A stretch of 64,000 bases of DNA from Pieris napi (taxonomy: Eukaryota > Arthropoda > Insecta > Lepidoptera > Pieridae), in the NCBI RefSeq assembly GCF_905475465.1, contig NC_062243.1:8270267-8334266 (forward strand), given 5' to 3'. Of this stretch, positions 39,101 to 54,100 are shown piece after piece. The notes under the pieces are model-generated. The model ran no database searches. It was not told the DNA's origin and saw nothing but the letters and a program-made list of their open reading frames with translations. The first letter of the stretch is position 1, and every line of letters starts with the position of its first letter. The position numbers were made by a program, and so were the translations under genes.

Positions 39101-42100
39101 ATATATCACGCAGCCCGGACATACACCGACTAATATTTAAGCCTTGACTAGTTTAAGCTATCGCGGAATATGCTTAAAAGGAGTATTAAGAATATCCATA
39201 GCGCAAAATCACCTGCATCATGAGCATACCCCACATACACATCTTCACGTACATACCCTCACTTTTACACTATCACACTACACAGCCAAATTAGGTATTA
39301 CTTAGTTAAATGTATTGAATATTTTTATTGTGTTTCCCTTTTGGAAATGTTTGAACCTATTTGTAAATATTATGTATTCCATCTTTGGCTATATTTTTAG
39401 TGTAATTTTTTGTTTTTGTATATCATTTTTGTAGCTGTAGGATTAAAACAAATAAATAAAGTAGTACATCACTTTGCTCTTTCGTCAATAGATTCCGCAG
39501 TGTAGGGATTTTTGTTAGTATTTTTTTCACACTTTGCGTTATATTATCCATGTTTTTATACGAACAATTTTTTTTCTATAGCCTATGTACATCAGGGTGC
39601 ATATAGGATTCATTAATAAGAAATAATTGTTAAGGACGATTCTGTAGCTTTGGAGCCAATGGAAAGAAGCAAATAATCAAATCTTTCGTCTTTAAAATAT
39701 TAGTGTAGATAAACATTATTAGACAAAATGTTTGTAACAAATGAAGTACATTTTTCTTCAGTCTTAAGAACATAAATAAATTTCATCAGCTTAGAACTTG
39801 TTTCGAAGTTACAATTTATTGAACCCATAGACCCCTTATAGGACCCTTCTGAATTACACCTCTATAGAAAGATTGCAAAGGGTCTTTGTAAAGTTACCTA
39901 CATAATATATTACCTATGTAACGACATCTTAGAAATGGCATATATAGAAATTACATAGATTAAAATGGTTTAAAATTCTCATCAATAATTGATTTATGAT
40001 CAGATTGTTAGGTTTTTAGTTTCAAGTATCTGTGGTATAAAAAGATTTATCGCTTATATAAAAACTTTAGTATACTTTGTATGAAATTATTATAAAGCAT
40101 TCTTAACGAAACTTCAAAACTCTAATTATGACTATAGAATTTAAAAAAATATGCTAACTAGTAACATAATTATGTAAGAATTTTCCTTGTAAGACTTGGT
40201 ATTTCGTGAACTAATATCGCGTTGTTAAATGCTGAAATCGCGTGTTTCGTGAACATTTAGGTATTTCTAACAATCTTTATCATTATTATAAGGATTATAA
40301 TACACGGTTTTTTCTTAACTGGTTGACCTAATAAAATTATCACATCCAAAGTTTTGTTCGTGATTCGCCCCTTGATTTTCTTTTACCTAGTTTTACTTAT
40401 ATATCTAGCTAAATAGTAACAACATCATCATATTACGAAGTGAGTGTTACATATATATTAAGTGATTTAAAACTTCGCCTAAACCTAACCTAACCTAACC
40501 TAACAATTTATTGAAATGATTTTACAAAAACAGAGTATTAGGCAGATAATACCGGAAACCCGGTGTTAACCGGAAGCGCCGGAAAGTCGTTATGCATGTA
40601 ATGCTTCCGCTCTCAACAATTTACAAAACGTATGGTATTTAGATATACGCTATTCATACATATTATAACATTTGATTCGCGATTTCATTCGCACAAACTA
40701 GACATTATACGATTCTAAAAGTAATAAAGTAATAAAAAAGACGACAGTCAACACAAGCTTCTTTCTTACAATTAAATTATATATTTAAAAAGGTTATGAA
40801 CTATAAATATTTTTTGTAAGCGAGCTTAGAAACTTTGTAACTGCAAAAACTTAAACAGAAATAGTAATTCACGTACAATTCCTTACTCCTGAGTTATAGA
40901 GGTTTGGAGAAGGCACTTGTGTCACGTAGTAGGTACTTAAGTAACAATGAGCCGTCGTAACTTGCACCTAAATCCTGCCACGATAAAACTTAGCTCTAAT
41001 GTACGCCTGGAGATAACACGGACTTATTGCTGTGCTGTTTAAATTCTAACAATTAGTATTGCTCTGGTTTAAAGTTGTATATATCGTGAACTGATTGACG
41101 CTGATAATCAGTGGGTCCCGAGCTATTCAGCATATATTAGCTCAACTAGATAATTCAAAGCGAGCTTTATTGGCTCAATTCAGGTTAGTTCAGGTCGTGC
41201 GATAAAAGCCCGGGTATGTCAAATGGACTTTTCTCTCTATGTGCATAATTTATTTAATTAAACCGGTAAAATAAGTTAGACTTAAATAACTTATTAGTCT
41301 CTAGTTAGTCTAGATCGTAATGTCCAATGAAGACACAATTTATAATTTAAATAAGTAATAGTTTAAAAAAACTAAAAAACACGCTTTTAAAGCACGATAG
41401 ACAAAATCGATAGACGAAAAATATGGCACAGAGCGCCCCACGCTTTTTTAACAATAATACCAGTATTTTTTGTTCATTACCATTTTCAGCCTAAATTAGG
41501 AATTATTTTTCACTTTTTAGTTTGATGTACTTTAAAAGCGTGTTTTTTTAGTTTTTTTTAACTATTTTTTATTTTTTAGTTAAATTTTTTTCATTTTTTT
41601 TTCGGATTATTGCATTGTCATCGATCTTTGACAGGTGCGCAAAGTTTGAATAAAATCTGTCCGTTAAAAGTGGGTCAAAATCGAGTCCGAAGGAGTCGGT
41701 TACATACATACATACAGGTGAAGCTAATATAAAGCGTGTAAAAAATAAATGTAGTCGAACGGTAAAGATAAACATCCTGAGAAAATCGGTCGGACCTAGA
41801 CAAAAATCTTCAAAGGATTCAATTTGAGGCCAGTGGATTAATATTATTTGGTAGTTCTATTGTTTGGTTATAGTCATAGATTTACGCAGTTACTCCGAAT
41901 GGACTAGTCAATAAGTTATTTTGTTACGCTAACGTTTGGAAAATAAGAAAGGAACATTGTGAATACGCTTCAAGTAATTTCATAAGGACGATATCATAGT
42001 TCATATCGAGCTTTTGTATCGTATATAAGGGAAACCAGTTTATGCTAAATAGGAGGTTAACAATCTGGTCAATATTTTATGGATATGACACAGGATAAAT

Positions 42101-45100
42101 AAAAAATAAAAAAATCGGTTTACTGACGATAGTTGAACGTGAGAACGTCATAGGAAAATACTGTTGGAATGGTTGCATTTTTCAAAAGAAAATTTTAATT
42201 TTATTTTTTTGATAGATATTTTGTATGGATATAGAGGAGGTAAATGGATATCACATTTAAATTGATCAAGTTACATTTATTTGTACGCATAAATACAATT
42301 ATGTCAAATTGTGCCTCTTTGTCGCTCGTTCTGCGCTCTCGCTTGCACTTCAAGCCTTAAATGGAACGCCTTAGAGGTATCGCCGCGCCGCGAGGTAACG
42401 CCGCATGAGTCATGCTCCATCGAATTATAAGACGTTGTCACGACAAAAACAGTGACACTATAACCCTCGTCTTTGCATCAGTTCTATGATATATCTCAAA
42501 GCTGTAATTATTGTTTGATTTTTGTGTCTACGACGTGCTGTTTACCTCCCGCTATTGCATTTCACAATATGAGCAAGTATTAACAGCCAGGTTTACAGTA
42601 AAAGTATTTTCATAGCCCTAACACAATGGAAATTAAATTTGTAGGAATTTTTAATTTGTGATGAATGTGAATAGTCGGAATAGCTTCTAATGGTAGCAGA
42701 AGTGGGTCAGATTATTGAGAAGTTTCCTGATAAGGGTGAGGGTACGGAAATCAATACGGACCTTTGAACGGTTTTAGGGGTTAATTATCTTCCAAAATCT
42801 TCAGTTAGGTAAAGTATTTTTTCCACTCAGCATTATACGACATTCTTAAAAAAAAGATCAAACTGAGATATATAATTTATTAAATACATAAATGAAAATA
42901 GTTAATAACACTCTAACAAATGTAATTTAACCTTTACAAGACGCATGTTCACAAGAAAATTAAATGGTAACTTTATTAAGCTGAAACCCTAGTAATACAC
43001 AACGCTTTCAGTTCAAATTTCTTTTTATAGAATGAATTTCTGAAATAAAAAGTGTTAGTAATTAATTTTTGAATTATATCCGTTAAATTTGATACTGTAG
43101 TCCGGAAATGTTACGGAATAGTTATTATAAAAAAGTGTCCGCCCTAGCATTGTTCCTTTACGAGTCCATAAAGAAATGCCACATTGTTTTCACAATAAAT
43201 AATTTATTTTCTTTTGGAAAGATGCGGAGGCGGCGCTTAAAATATACTTAGACTAAACAATATTAAACTTACAACTTGTATATTATTACTAAAGATAAAT
43301 TTTCTTAAATTTATTATTTGCTGTATATGAATATGATTATTATTATTAAAGCTTTATTAATCCATACTACAATTGGTTAGTTTGCATTCCCTAATATTAC
43401 TTGTGTTAGTATAAGTTTAAAAAAAAATTATGTTAGATTTCTTTTTTAATGGTCTAGTTTTTTTAGTCATAGTCCTCCTCCATATTTTTCCATTTCTCTT
43501 AGTCTTGAGCAACATTCATCCAGTTTTTCCCCGCTAGTTCTATAATGTCACCTGTCCAGTGTCCATCTTTTCTTTTGTCGTCCTATACTTCTCTTTCCAG
43601 TAGGTATAGTCCATTCTGTTATTTCCAGCGTCCATCTTCTATCCTTCTATATAGGGATAGAGGATAGATAGATAGAAGATGTATGAACATGATACAATAA
43701 ATCAACTTATTTATTAAAAATACTTATAGTTCTAATTAACATAATTTCAGTGATTTATGGCGCTATTTTGGCAAATAGTAACTAAATGTCATAAACCAGC
43801 CTTTGCCCATGACCGGGGTAAAATATTTAACGCTATGGGGCATAACGAGAACAGATTTTAATCTGATTTGATGTTCACATTCTACATCTACACAGGAATG
43901 TGCCAATAAGGCCGTTAGGCTCTCTTGTGTTTACCAGTGAAATCACACTTCCTGTTACACAGTTGTCACAGTTACTTTTTGTCGTCATGTCCCAAAAGCG
44001 TTCATTCAAGATTTGATAAATTAATCAAAAAACTAAATTTCCATCCGCAGATCAAAAGATAGCGATACCACGCTTTTCCGGTTCATCGTGGATAGCATTA
44101 CACGCACTACGAGGGGCGTACAAGCGTGTACGATTACGTATACGTGTGCGACCGGAGCGGACCAGGGGAGTTCTACTATTGACAGGGGAGCACGATGACC
44201 TATCTGGAGATTATTTGGCACTGATTTTAAGAAATGGGCATGTGGAATTGAGGCAAGTGATACAGACTTTTATACAATTTTAAGTGATGTTAATGCAGAT
44301 TTTTTGAATCTCAATCCCTTCTTACGTTAAGTAGCTATGTTATGCGCACTTCCGATTATAGCAAGCATTGTTTTATCACTCTCGTAGGTTCTTTTCCTTT
44401 ATTTTATAAATTTTTGATAGTTTTTATTTGTGTAAACTTATTAATTATACAAATTTTACTCGTAACCTTTATGTTTGTGCACGCCGTTCACATCTACTCG
44501 TAGTATTGAGGCCGCACATTGGTTCTTTATGTAATTTTTTTATGCTATTTTTCTTACGTGTAGCCTTGTTGGTGCGTTATTAAATAACTTTTTAGCTTTT
44601 TCGGAACAGAAATAAGTCTAATATGTATAAACACATTATTAGGTCAGCGACTAACATTTAACAAGGAATCAAACTTAATCTTACTATTGCTTATATTAAT
44701 AAAAATATATTTTATTTAAAAAACGAATGTAATATTTTTGAAAAAAGAACTGTGTTTGATGCTTTGAAATTTCTTACTTAGTTTAATGTAAAAATTGTAA
44801 TGATTTTTACCTCAATACCGAATTATACACATAGTTTCTGTACTAACTGACCATTGTATGAGCGCTAAAATTTATTGATTTTACTATGAAAGAAATTGCA
44901 ATGAAGAAACCAGGTTGTTAAGGACTAAGTAAGAGTATGGCACATTGAAACGATTAAGAAGCTAAAGTGGAAGTGGACCAGGCAAGCAGTAGCTTCATAG
45001 CTTATGCCCAGAAGAAATGATCCAGTTATACTAACGGAATGATGCTCCTACATATGAAGATGACCAAATAAGCGATGGGATTGTATAGGGCAATTTTTGG

Positions 45101-48100
45101 CTTCACACAGTGCGCAAAAGCCAATAGAGGAGAGTGAGGCCAATTGGCAAGCGGATGAGGATCTTGTATAAGATATATATAGTATCATTAGATAACACTA
45201 AATATTGTTTATACTTCATTGTCCGAAGAAATGGCTTTAATTGTATTATAATGTATAGCTTAAGTATTAATCCTTAAATCTCATTTGCAAGGATTCAAGC
45301 TTATTACTGTCAATCTACATATTATAGATTAATTAAACAAATTAAGAAATATATAAATAAAAAAATCATGTATGTTATTTTCTGTTTAGGTATATTATTA
45401 CAAAAATTCTTCCAGATTTTTCTTAAGAAAAGTGTTTCTTGACTTAAAATTAAATATGAGAATTTAACACGAACTTAATTGAATAAGAAATGGAGCGCAT
45501 TAACACATCTTTTAAAAACACCTCAGACTTTTCTTTACACACATTTACCAAAAATATGCCAGTTATTTTGGTCTCCTAAACCTAATTTGAGAAACTTGAA
45601 AACTTATTTACCAATCCAATAACATTTCATCTTAAAACATTTTGAAGAATTCGTATTAAAACTTTATCGTTGACTATCTATATGTTTTTCGTCGTAAATA
45701 GACGGTATTTTTATTTGCAAAAACAATTTATTTCGTTGACTTTACAATTGTACATCAAAAGTGTAACTGTTTCTTCTTAATAGTATTTTTTCCACAGACG
45801 AAATCGCATCCACAATATAGTGGACATATAAAACCACTTATGAATTTCATTTTACAACTCAACATCGTTCGCGTTATGAGTAATAAAACCAGTGTATTGC
45901 CAAAAGCGTTTGTGTTAAAAATAATGATATACGCCATCTAGCGGTCAGTCACCGCAATAACTGTTGTGTATAGATATTATTACGTATTTACACAAGCTTA
46001 CTAGACTTTTCTTTATTCACTCATCTCTTCAATGAGTCAGTAATGGCATTCCCAAAGAAAGGGCGTTAATGACGTTATTGAACGACAAATTCCAATTTCC
46101 ATTTGGTTATTTCAAATTCAAGCTTTGCTAGGTATTTTAAGAAATAAAAACAATGACACCGGATAAATGTAGAAAATAACGTAGTAGTAATGTAGAAATT
46201 GCGAAATGTTTTTGTGAGGATTGAGCTCATATGAAGTCTATTAAACATCAAATGATACACTTGCAGTACGCGAGTAAAAAAACATATGAAAGTGTCTTCG
46301 TCTTATATTTTTGTTCTAAATTGTCGATGTTTACATCTACTCATTAGTCTTCAAAAACTATTATCATCGTAATTCGTACCTGTTATCTTTTATATCGATT
46401 TCTTTCACGACTTTGTCCAAAAAACAACCATCGGAAACCTCTTCAAGTCTTCGCATTACCATTTATCTCAGCGATTAGGCTAGGCTAAATATTTTCTCTT
46501 ATCTATGTAAAATAAATATTTTCTTAATAGAAAAATATACGAAACACAATAATATTGTTGATGGTAATTTGATCTATTAAAATAATAAAACCCTTCCAGG
46601 GAACGACCTCAAAACCCTACAATAAACGTTAAGAGACACTCATATAAATCACAAAGATTCTCTCAGAAAAAGTTGGCGTGTACATCTACATAATTTCCTC
46701 TTTTACCTAAACGATAACATTAGCATAGACAATAGATAGAGCACGCTTAATTAAAATTTCAAAACGGACAAAGCGTAAATGCAGAATCGATAATAATCGA
46801 CGAGGCTTATGCGTCAGATTAATTATTCGTGCCTGACTGGTTTTACCGTCCCTAGGCTGATAAAGGTTTAAGGAGAGACCAGCCCTAATTAATACTTTTT
46901 ATAGACACTCTTTTAATATTGTTAAGTATAGTTCAATATGTAGGAAACAATACGTACATAAGGACACGGTCCATCCGGAAAAAGAAAGAGAGGTAGGCAA
47001 CTAGAGAGGTGGTTTGATAGAATATAAAAAAATAGGTTGTCTGTAAAGTCGGTTTACTGACGATAGTTGAACGTGACAACGTCATAAGAAAATATTGATG
47101 GAATGGTTGCATTTTTCAAAAGATCAAGTTACATTTATTTGTTCGCATAAATACAATTATGTCAATTTTTTAACGAACGAACGCTGCCGAACGCGGAGGC
47201 CGATTGTGCCTCTTTGTCGCTCGTTCCGCGCTCTCGCTTGCACTTCCACCAATTTTTTAATGAGCTAGTTACCTGTTTATTTCTTGCGTCTTCGCGCTTC
47301 AACTGATAAGTGGAATAAATAGAACATATTGTTTAAAAAATATGGTTCCACAGATTCGATTGCGGCAGTGGAGCTGGTGTGCTTCGTTCTCCAGAACCCG
47401 TGCGTCTGGGAAGATGGAATACAGTATCTGTGTACCGACATCGTTGGGACGCTTGGCTTCGCTTGAATACTGGGAAACGAGTGCGGGGGAGATCTAAGGT
47501 AAATACTGTATGGCCACGCACCATACTGCACTCTACGCAAGACAAAACTTATCTCCCATAACATCTGTTTCATAATTTTTAGTGTTTGTGAATTGTTTAT
47601 ACTTCCAATAGGCAAAATTAAATTGACACTTTCGGGAAAATTCCGTTATTTTTTAATTAATTTATAAAACACATTTCAATATTTTAGTCAATATTGAACT
47701 ATAAACAAATCCATATCTTACGCAAAAGATATATTTATGACATACAATATAATATTTTATATCTTACATAATAATTAAGAGTTAAAAGCCTGGAACGGCA
47801 TTTCAATTGCTCTCAAATTATGCTGAACATTACAGAAATGATAATGAAGACGTCATGAGCGCTCGGCTTAATTGCTTATAATTTCACGATATTGGTTTAA
47901 TTTCGAATTATTAATATCAATTATAATAATGACACTTAAATAGCGCTGATATCCGCAACTTGACAGGAACAAAAGATAAACGATTTATACGCTATTTATT
48001 TGTGATAAAATTTAAATTTAGTTTTTGAAGACATGTAACAGCTCTATGGGACATAGCGACACATTATGTTTTATAAACACAAGAATTTGTTAGGAAAGTA

Positions 48101-51100
48101 GGTAATCAACCTCCTGTTTGTCGATCAAACCCAATTTTTTCCGGCAACCGAACTGAAATATCTATATATATAAAAATGAAACCCGTTTTCCGTTGTCACG
48201 ACATCACATGAAAACGGCTCGACCGATTTGTCTGATTTTTTTTTGTTGTGTTTGTAATTTTCAGGAGAAGGTTCTTATAAAATAAAAAAATTACGCGGAC
48301 AATTAGAAAATTCAAGAATACTTAACCACCATACAATTCGAACTTTTTGGTGTAACCTTATGGCGTTTGACATAACACAACATTGACAGAATGCGTGCTG
48401 CAAATATCGTCAGAGGATGTAAGAAAATTGAATATCGTTCAAATTAAATGCTTCGATAGGAGTTATTATATTGATAATATAATAATATGCGAGCCAGAAA
48501 AACAAACAAAGAATGTTGTACATATAACATAAAGCATTAGAATAATAAACACTTTGTTTCTGAAATATTTTTTAATTCATTATACCAATTTGAAATCAAT
48601 ATTCATAGTTAAGACAGGACAACGTCTGTCGGGTCCGCTAGTATGTTATATAGACACAAGAATTTATTAGGAAAGTAGGTAATCAACCTGTTTATCGATC
48701 AAACCGAATTTTGCCGGGAACCGGACTGAAATATATAAGAATAAAATTAAACACTGTCAGAAGTGTTGTTCTGTGCCCCATTGGTTTACAGGATTTCGAG
48801 CAAAAGTAATACCTACCTTGAATTAACATTTCAAAAAAAAAAAAAAAAAAAACTTATCCTTGCTTGTCCTTATAAAGATCCTACGCGCTCCAGGCACTAA
48901 GAAAACATCAAAGTAAAGGAGAAATTACGGCCGCTGTGAGATTTCAGTTCAAATAGACGTTTAATTAAAAAGGAGATGCATTACTGTACTAATACCTAGA
49001 ATTAATTAAGCGGGATTCCCCTGAGAGTTTTAAGAGGAAACTATATTGCGCGGCTTCCTTTGGGTTTATGCTTAATAACTTATTAATATACCACTATAAT
49101 AGCTACTGACAGGAAGTGTCTCGAACACGTAATAGTCAGATATTTTTTTCCAATATATAGGTGTATGATATTATAGTATTAAGGGGTAGCTTTTGTGTGT
49201 TAAGTAATTGCCACAAATTATTAAAAACAACTAGATACGGACTGTAGTACTTTAATAAGAATACTAGCAATATTATGTTGTGTGCGATGCAAGATGTATT
49301 TTCTTTGAAAAAAAATGCGTTCAGTAGTCGTTAGAGAATATAAATAAATAATAAAAATTAAATTAACCCATATTCGAGTACTATACTAAGGATTACATTA
49401 AGTTTGTTATTATTGGATTTAATATTGGTAAGTTAAGTGGACGTGAAAATGGGCCGGTCACATTGCCCGCGTTCGTGGTGACAGATGGGTCAAATTGATC
49501 CTTACTTGGAACAGACCACTGGGAAGAAAATGGAGAGGATGCCCAGCAGAAATCTGGGAAGATAAAATAAAATATAATGCGGGGAAAATCCAAAAAGAGT
49601 TGTGAGACAATTGGGTGTTAATTAAGTGGGAGTGGAAGAGTAGATAATTTAAATACCTTTTCAATGTCTCAATTTTACAATAATCTGATCCAATTATAAT
49701 ATGTTTTTTTTTAGCCCGATTTATTATTTTTGTGGGTTTGCTAAGGGGTCCTTAAAGTAGGAACTCTTTTGTAGCCTCTTGGTTATGGGTCACTAGAATT
49801 TAGATAATATAAGAAATCTTAAGTTAATACATGCCGGTTTTACAGTCCCGAGTTCTAACAAGCCTCTAAAGTGAGAACTCGGAACATCCATAGAACTTGC
49901 GCAATTCAAATAACTTTTGAAAGTAATTCTCATTCTGTATGCAGGTTCATAAAAATTCCCGTTAAACAGCCGAACTTTGCGAAACGTGATTTCGAGATAA
50001 AACGATTTCAATATCACTCCTAATTTCATGTCTACTCGTAAACTTCTATATCATGAACAAATAAATCTTCATATTATCTAATAGTTGGATCGTAATTCCA
50101 TTAATAAAGTACTAAACTTTATCCACGTCATTTGTAGAGTGAGTCAAATAGTGTTGGTAGCGCAATCATGAAACTAATATAACTTGCCGTATTTTTCCCA
50201 GGGCCTCTTCTCCAGGATGACTTTCAGAGAGCCAGTATGGGTGGGTGGTGCTGGCAATACCACAGGTCTGCAGAGCAAATTGGGTCTTACTGAAGGTCTT
50301 CTTGGTTGTGTGGACTTCCTCAGAATCAATGGTGATACATACCGACTAGTGAAGGATGCTGTGTCTACTCTTGATATCAGTAAGTTTAGGGGTTTTCATT
50401 TATTTTATTTAACAGTTTATTAAAAATCCACAGCTTTTAAAAAATTAATATTTGAGTTTTTTGACAAAGAATAATACTATATACTAATAATTCTTGAGGT
50501 ATGTTTATCGTGGGGGAGAGCGTAAGTGTGTGTGTGTGTGTGTGTGTGTGTGAGCCTTTTTCTTGTGATTATAAAAATCTATTCGCTTGCATTATTAGTA
50601 GCTGAAAATCGCGTTCAAAGTCAGCAACTGGCAAGTAAAAATTTCTGGTATAATGTATGTAAATAAGAACGATTTTTTTTAGTTCTTAATAACTATACTA
50701 TATGTATAAATTTACATAGTTACATAAGATATGCTATGTATATGAATCATTGAAAAATTCAACACCGTGGTTTAAACAATAAATAAGTTTTGTTTGATTA
50801 GAGTTAAGCCCATTTACGATCGATCAATTTCAAAATAACTCAATAGCAATCCATCTAAAAAGAAATTAGAAAATTAAATTCGCAAGACGAAAAGAAACTT
50901 TGCTGGAAAATTATCTTGGGAAAGTTTAAAGAAAATATAAATCAGACTATGTCCTTTGAAACCCTTTGCGAATCACCTGGGGACTTTTAAAAGCGAGCAC
51001 TCTTTAATTGGATAAAATTATTACGACTCTAAGCAGTGAGTTCTTTATTAAAATAACGTTTTTAGAATTACAAGTAATTTAGCTGGATTCAAATGGGCCT

Positions 51101-54100
51101 TGCATACGTTAATAATAAGTTCTAGGTTTTTTATCCACTTAAAGGCTAATTGGTCTAGTGGTTAGTACCCCTGACTGCAAAGCCATGGGTCCCAGGTTCG
51201 ATCCCCGGCTGTGAACAAACAAACGAAACATCGATGTGATGAGCATTTGGTGTTGTGCTTAGGTCTTGGGTGTTTAAATATGTATTTATATGTCTATCTA
51301 TAATATGTACGTATATACGTTGCCTAGTACCCATAACACAAGCTTCACCAGCTTAGCATGGGACTAGGTCAATTGGTGTGAATTGTCCAATCGTATAAAA
51401 AAAAAGCCTTCAATTATTTTTTTAAACATCATTTTTTATTAATATCAACCTTATGTCAATGTTCACTTAACAGTTAAGGTAGTTGTGTGTTTATAATAAA
51501 TGACTAAATCATTGATATTGTTCAATTATTGTATATATAAACTTTTGTTTTTTAAGTCAAATAAGTTATATTGCCATGATGTGTGTTTAAAAAAATGTGT
51601 CTAAAAATTATCAAAACATGCTTTTCGAGGAAAAGATCCATAATGCATTGTAGTGCATGATTGTTATTTATTTTCTTAATACCACACGGGTTGCATTAGT
51701 AATTAAAACTTTTATAACAGTGATAAATACTTAATTCCAAAACATACCACAAATTACATTTCAAAACATCTCTCATTAAAACCGTACATTGTAGAGAGAA
51801 GTTGCTCGCTCATTATGTAAAAAAATACACGCCATTTTCTGAAAAATATGTTAAAACAGTTATTAAAACACTCTACTCAAGTTTATGAAATAATTGTTGG
51901 GTTATAAGTGTGCAGCGGTAGTCGCGTGCAGCAGTCCAGTTTATTAATAATTGACAATATAAAAACATAACAAGACCATAGCAACGCCAACTTTAAATAA
52001 CGAACTATGACGATATAATATGTATGCAAATTACCAAAGAGTTTCCTCTAATACACCCCCTTGATTTGCATACACATTTAACAACAAATATGTACTAAAT
52101 AGTCATTACAAAAATATACAGACATGCAATCTTAATCTACACCTAACATTGAGATGCAGCGGTAATGTTTCTGTCTTTGTAAAGCTTTTGTTAGCACATC
52201 CGCCGCCATCTCCTCGGTAGACACATACGATAATTGTATGTCAGTATTCTCCCTTAAAACACTTCTTATAAAATAATATTGAATATCGAAATGTTTAGTT
52301 CGGGCGTGGAAGACTGGATCCTCCGATAGAAATAAGGCACCTTGATTATCGCAGTACAACACTATGTTCCCGAAATCGCGCAACCCTATCTCTTTCATAA
52401 GACTATTCAGGTAAACTGCCTCTTTTATCGCCAAATTTAAACTAATATATTCGGCTTCGCACGTTGAAGTTGCTACGCATTTCTGTTTCTGGGATTTCCA
52501 TGAAATCGCAGCCCCTCCTAACAAAAAAACATACCCGGAGTATGACTTCCTATCTATAGGACAATTTGCCCAGTCAGCATCCGAATAACCAATTAAGCTC
52601 TTACCTGTTTTTCGATAAATCAGTCCATAATCGGCTGTCCTCTTAAGATAACGAAGTAATCTTTTCACCGCATTCCACTGTATCTGTCCAGGATTATCAC
52701 AAAACGCTGCTAATCTTGTCACGGCGTGTGTGATATCCGGACGAGTTCCTGCTGAAAGATAAATCAAGCTTCCGATTAATTCTCTATATGGACATTCCTT
52801 CTCCAGCGGAATTTGTGAACCATCGGGTCTAAAATTCACCTCCATCGGCGTGGTCACTGTTTCTTTACAATTCTCCATGCCGAATTTTATCATCAAATCA
52901 TTAATATATTTTTGTTGTGACAGTTTCGTGGCATACTCATTTTTGACAATGTCAATGCCTAAAATATATTTCGCCAGTCCATAGTCTTTTAAATCAAACT
53001 CTTTGGAAAGTTCATCTTTGAAAGATTGTATGAGACCTTTATTGCATGAAACTATCAGTAAATCATCAACATAAACCGCTAAGTATATAGACGTATCAAT
53101 GGAGTTACCGTCCAAATAGTAGAGACACGGTTCCTTCAAAGACTGTTTAAAATGCATTGACTTCAATTTATTGTCAAGTCTTTTGTTCCATTGACGTCCA
53201 GCTTGTTTCAAGCCATACAGTGATTTCTTCAATCGACATACATCTCCACCTGTCTTCAGATCATTTAACATCTTACGAGCCTGCTCTTTTAAGCTTTCGT
53301 CTCTTTCTTCTTTAATAATTCTACCTAAGCACTCTGTCAACAATTCTGGAACCTCCATATAAATTTCCTCGTCAAGATATCCATTCAGATATGCAGTATT
53401 GATATCCAACTGGTGTATCTCCATGTCTAATTCAACCGCGAGCGCTGTAAGCAGTCTTATCGTGTCTAGTCGGACGACAGGTGAAAAAGTGTTTCGGTAA
53501 TCGATGCCATATCGTTGACTGTAGCCCTTGGCTACCAACCGTGCTTTCTTCTTCTCGGTTTTGTCAACGTTAAGCTTCGTTGTCAATACATATCGGCATC
53601 CTACCGCTTTTCGATTTCTCGGCTTTTGAACAATTTCCCATGTTTCATTTTTTACAAGACTTTTGACCTCAGACAATATTGCTTCCTCCCATAGAGCACG
53701 TTCAGCGCTACTTAGGGCATCCCCTAAGGAAGTTTCCACAGTCAACGCAACATCCTCAGGTAAAGTTTCTTCTGCACGGCCATTATTATCATTGGGTATC
53801 ATTTTATAGACCTTCTTAGGTCGGCCAACTTGGCCTTTCTGAAGTTTTGGTCTTCCGGGACCTCTCTTATACGTTACCTCTGTATCAGCTTGCGCTATTT
53901 CACTATCTTCCTCGTGACATAGAGAAGGTGAACCAAGGGGTGAATCAGTCGTCTCCACGATCATTTCTCGAGTTCCTGAATAAGATGTACTTGGTATTAC
54001 GTCCACCTCTACATATTTCGGCTTCGGTGTATCAACATCAGCAGAAAATTGATCTAGCTGAAAAGGATCATGAGTAATTGCCGATTTCCTGTCATCATTA

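Noticed and set aside
47277..47615. Minus-strand open frames of 112 and 70 codons
   Set aside because: They lie opposite the LamG exon 47354-47498, whose plus-strand translation is clearly homologous to LamG; the minus frames are shadows.
53847..54077. Plus-strand open frame inside the copia element
   Set aside because: Antisense shadow of the pol frame; no domain. The same applies to plus frames at 54070-54261, 54719-54913, 55124-55507 and 55788-56096.
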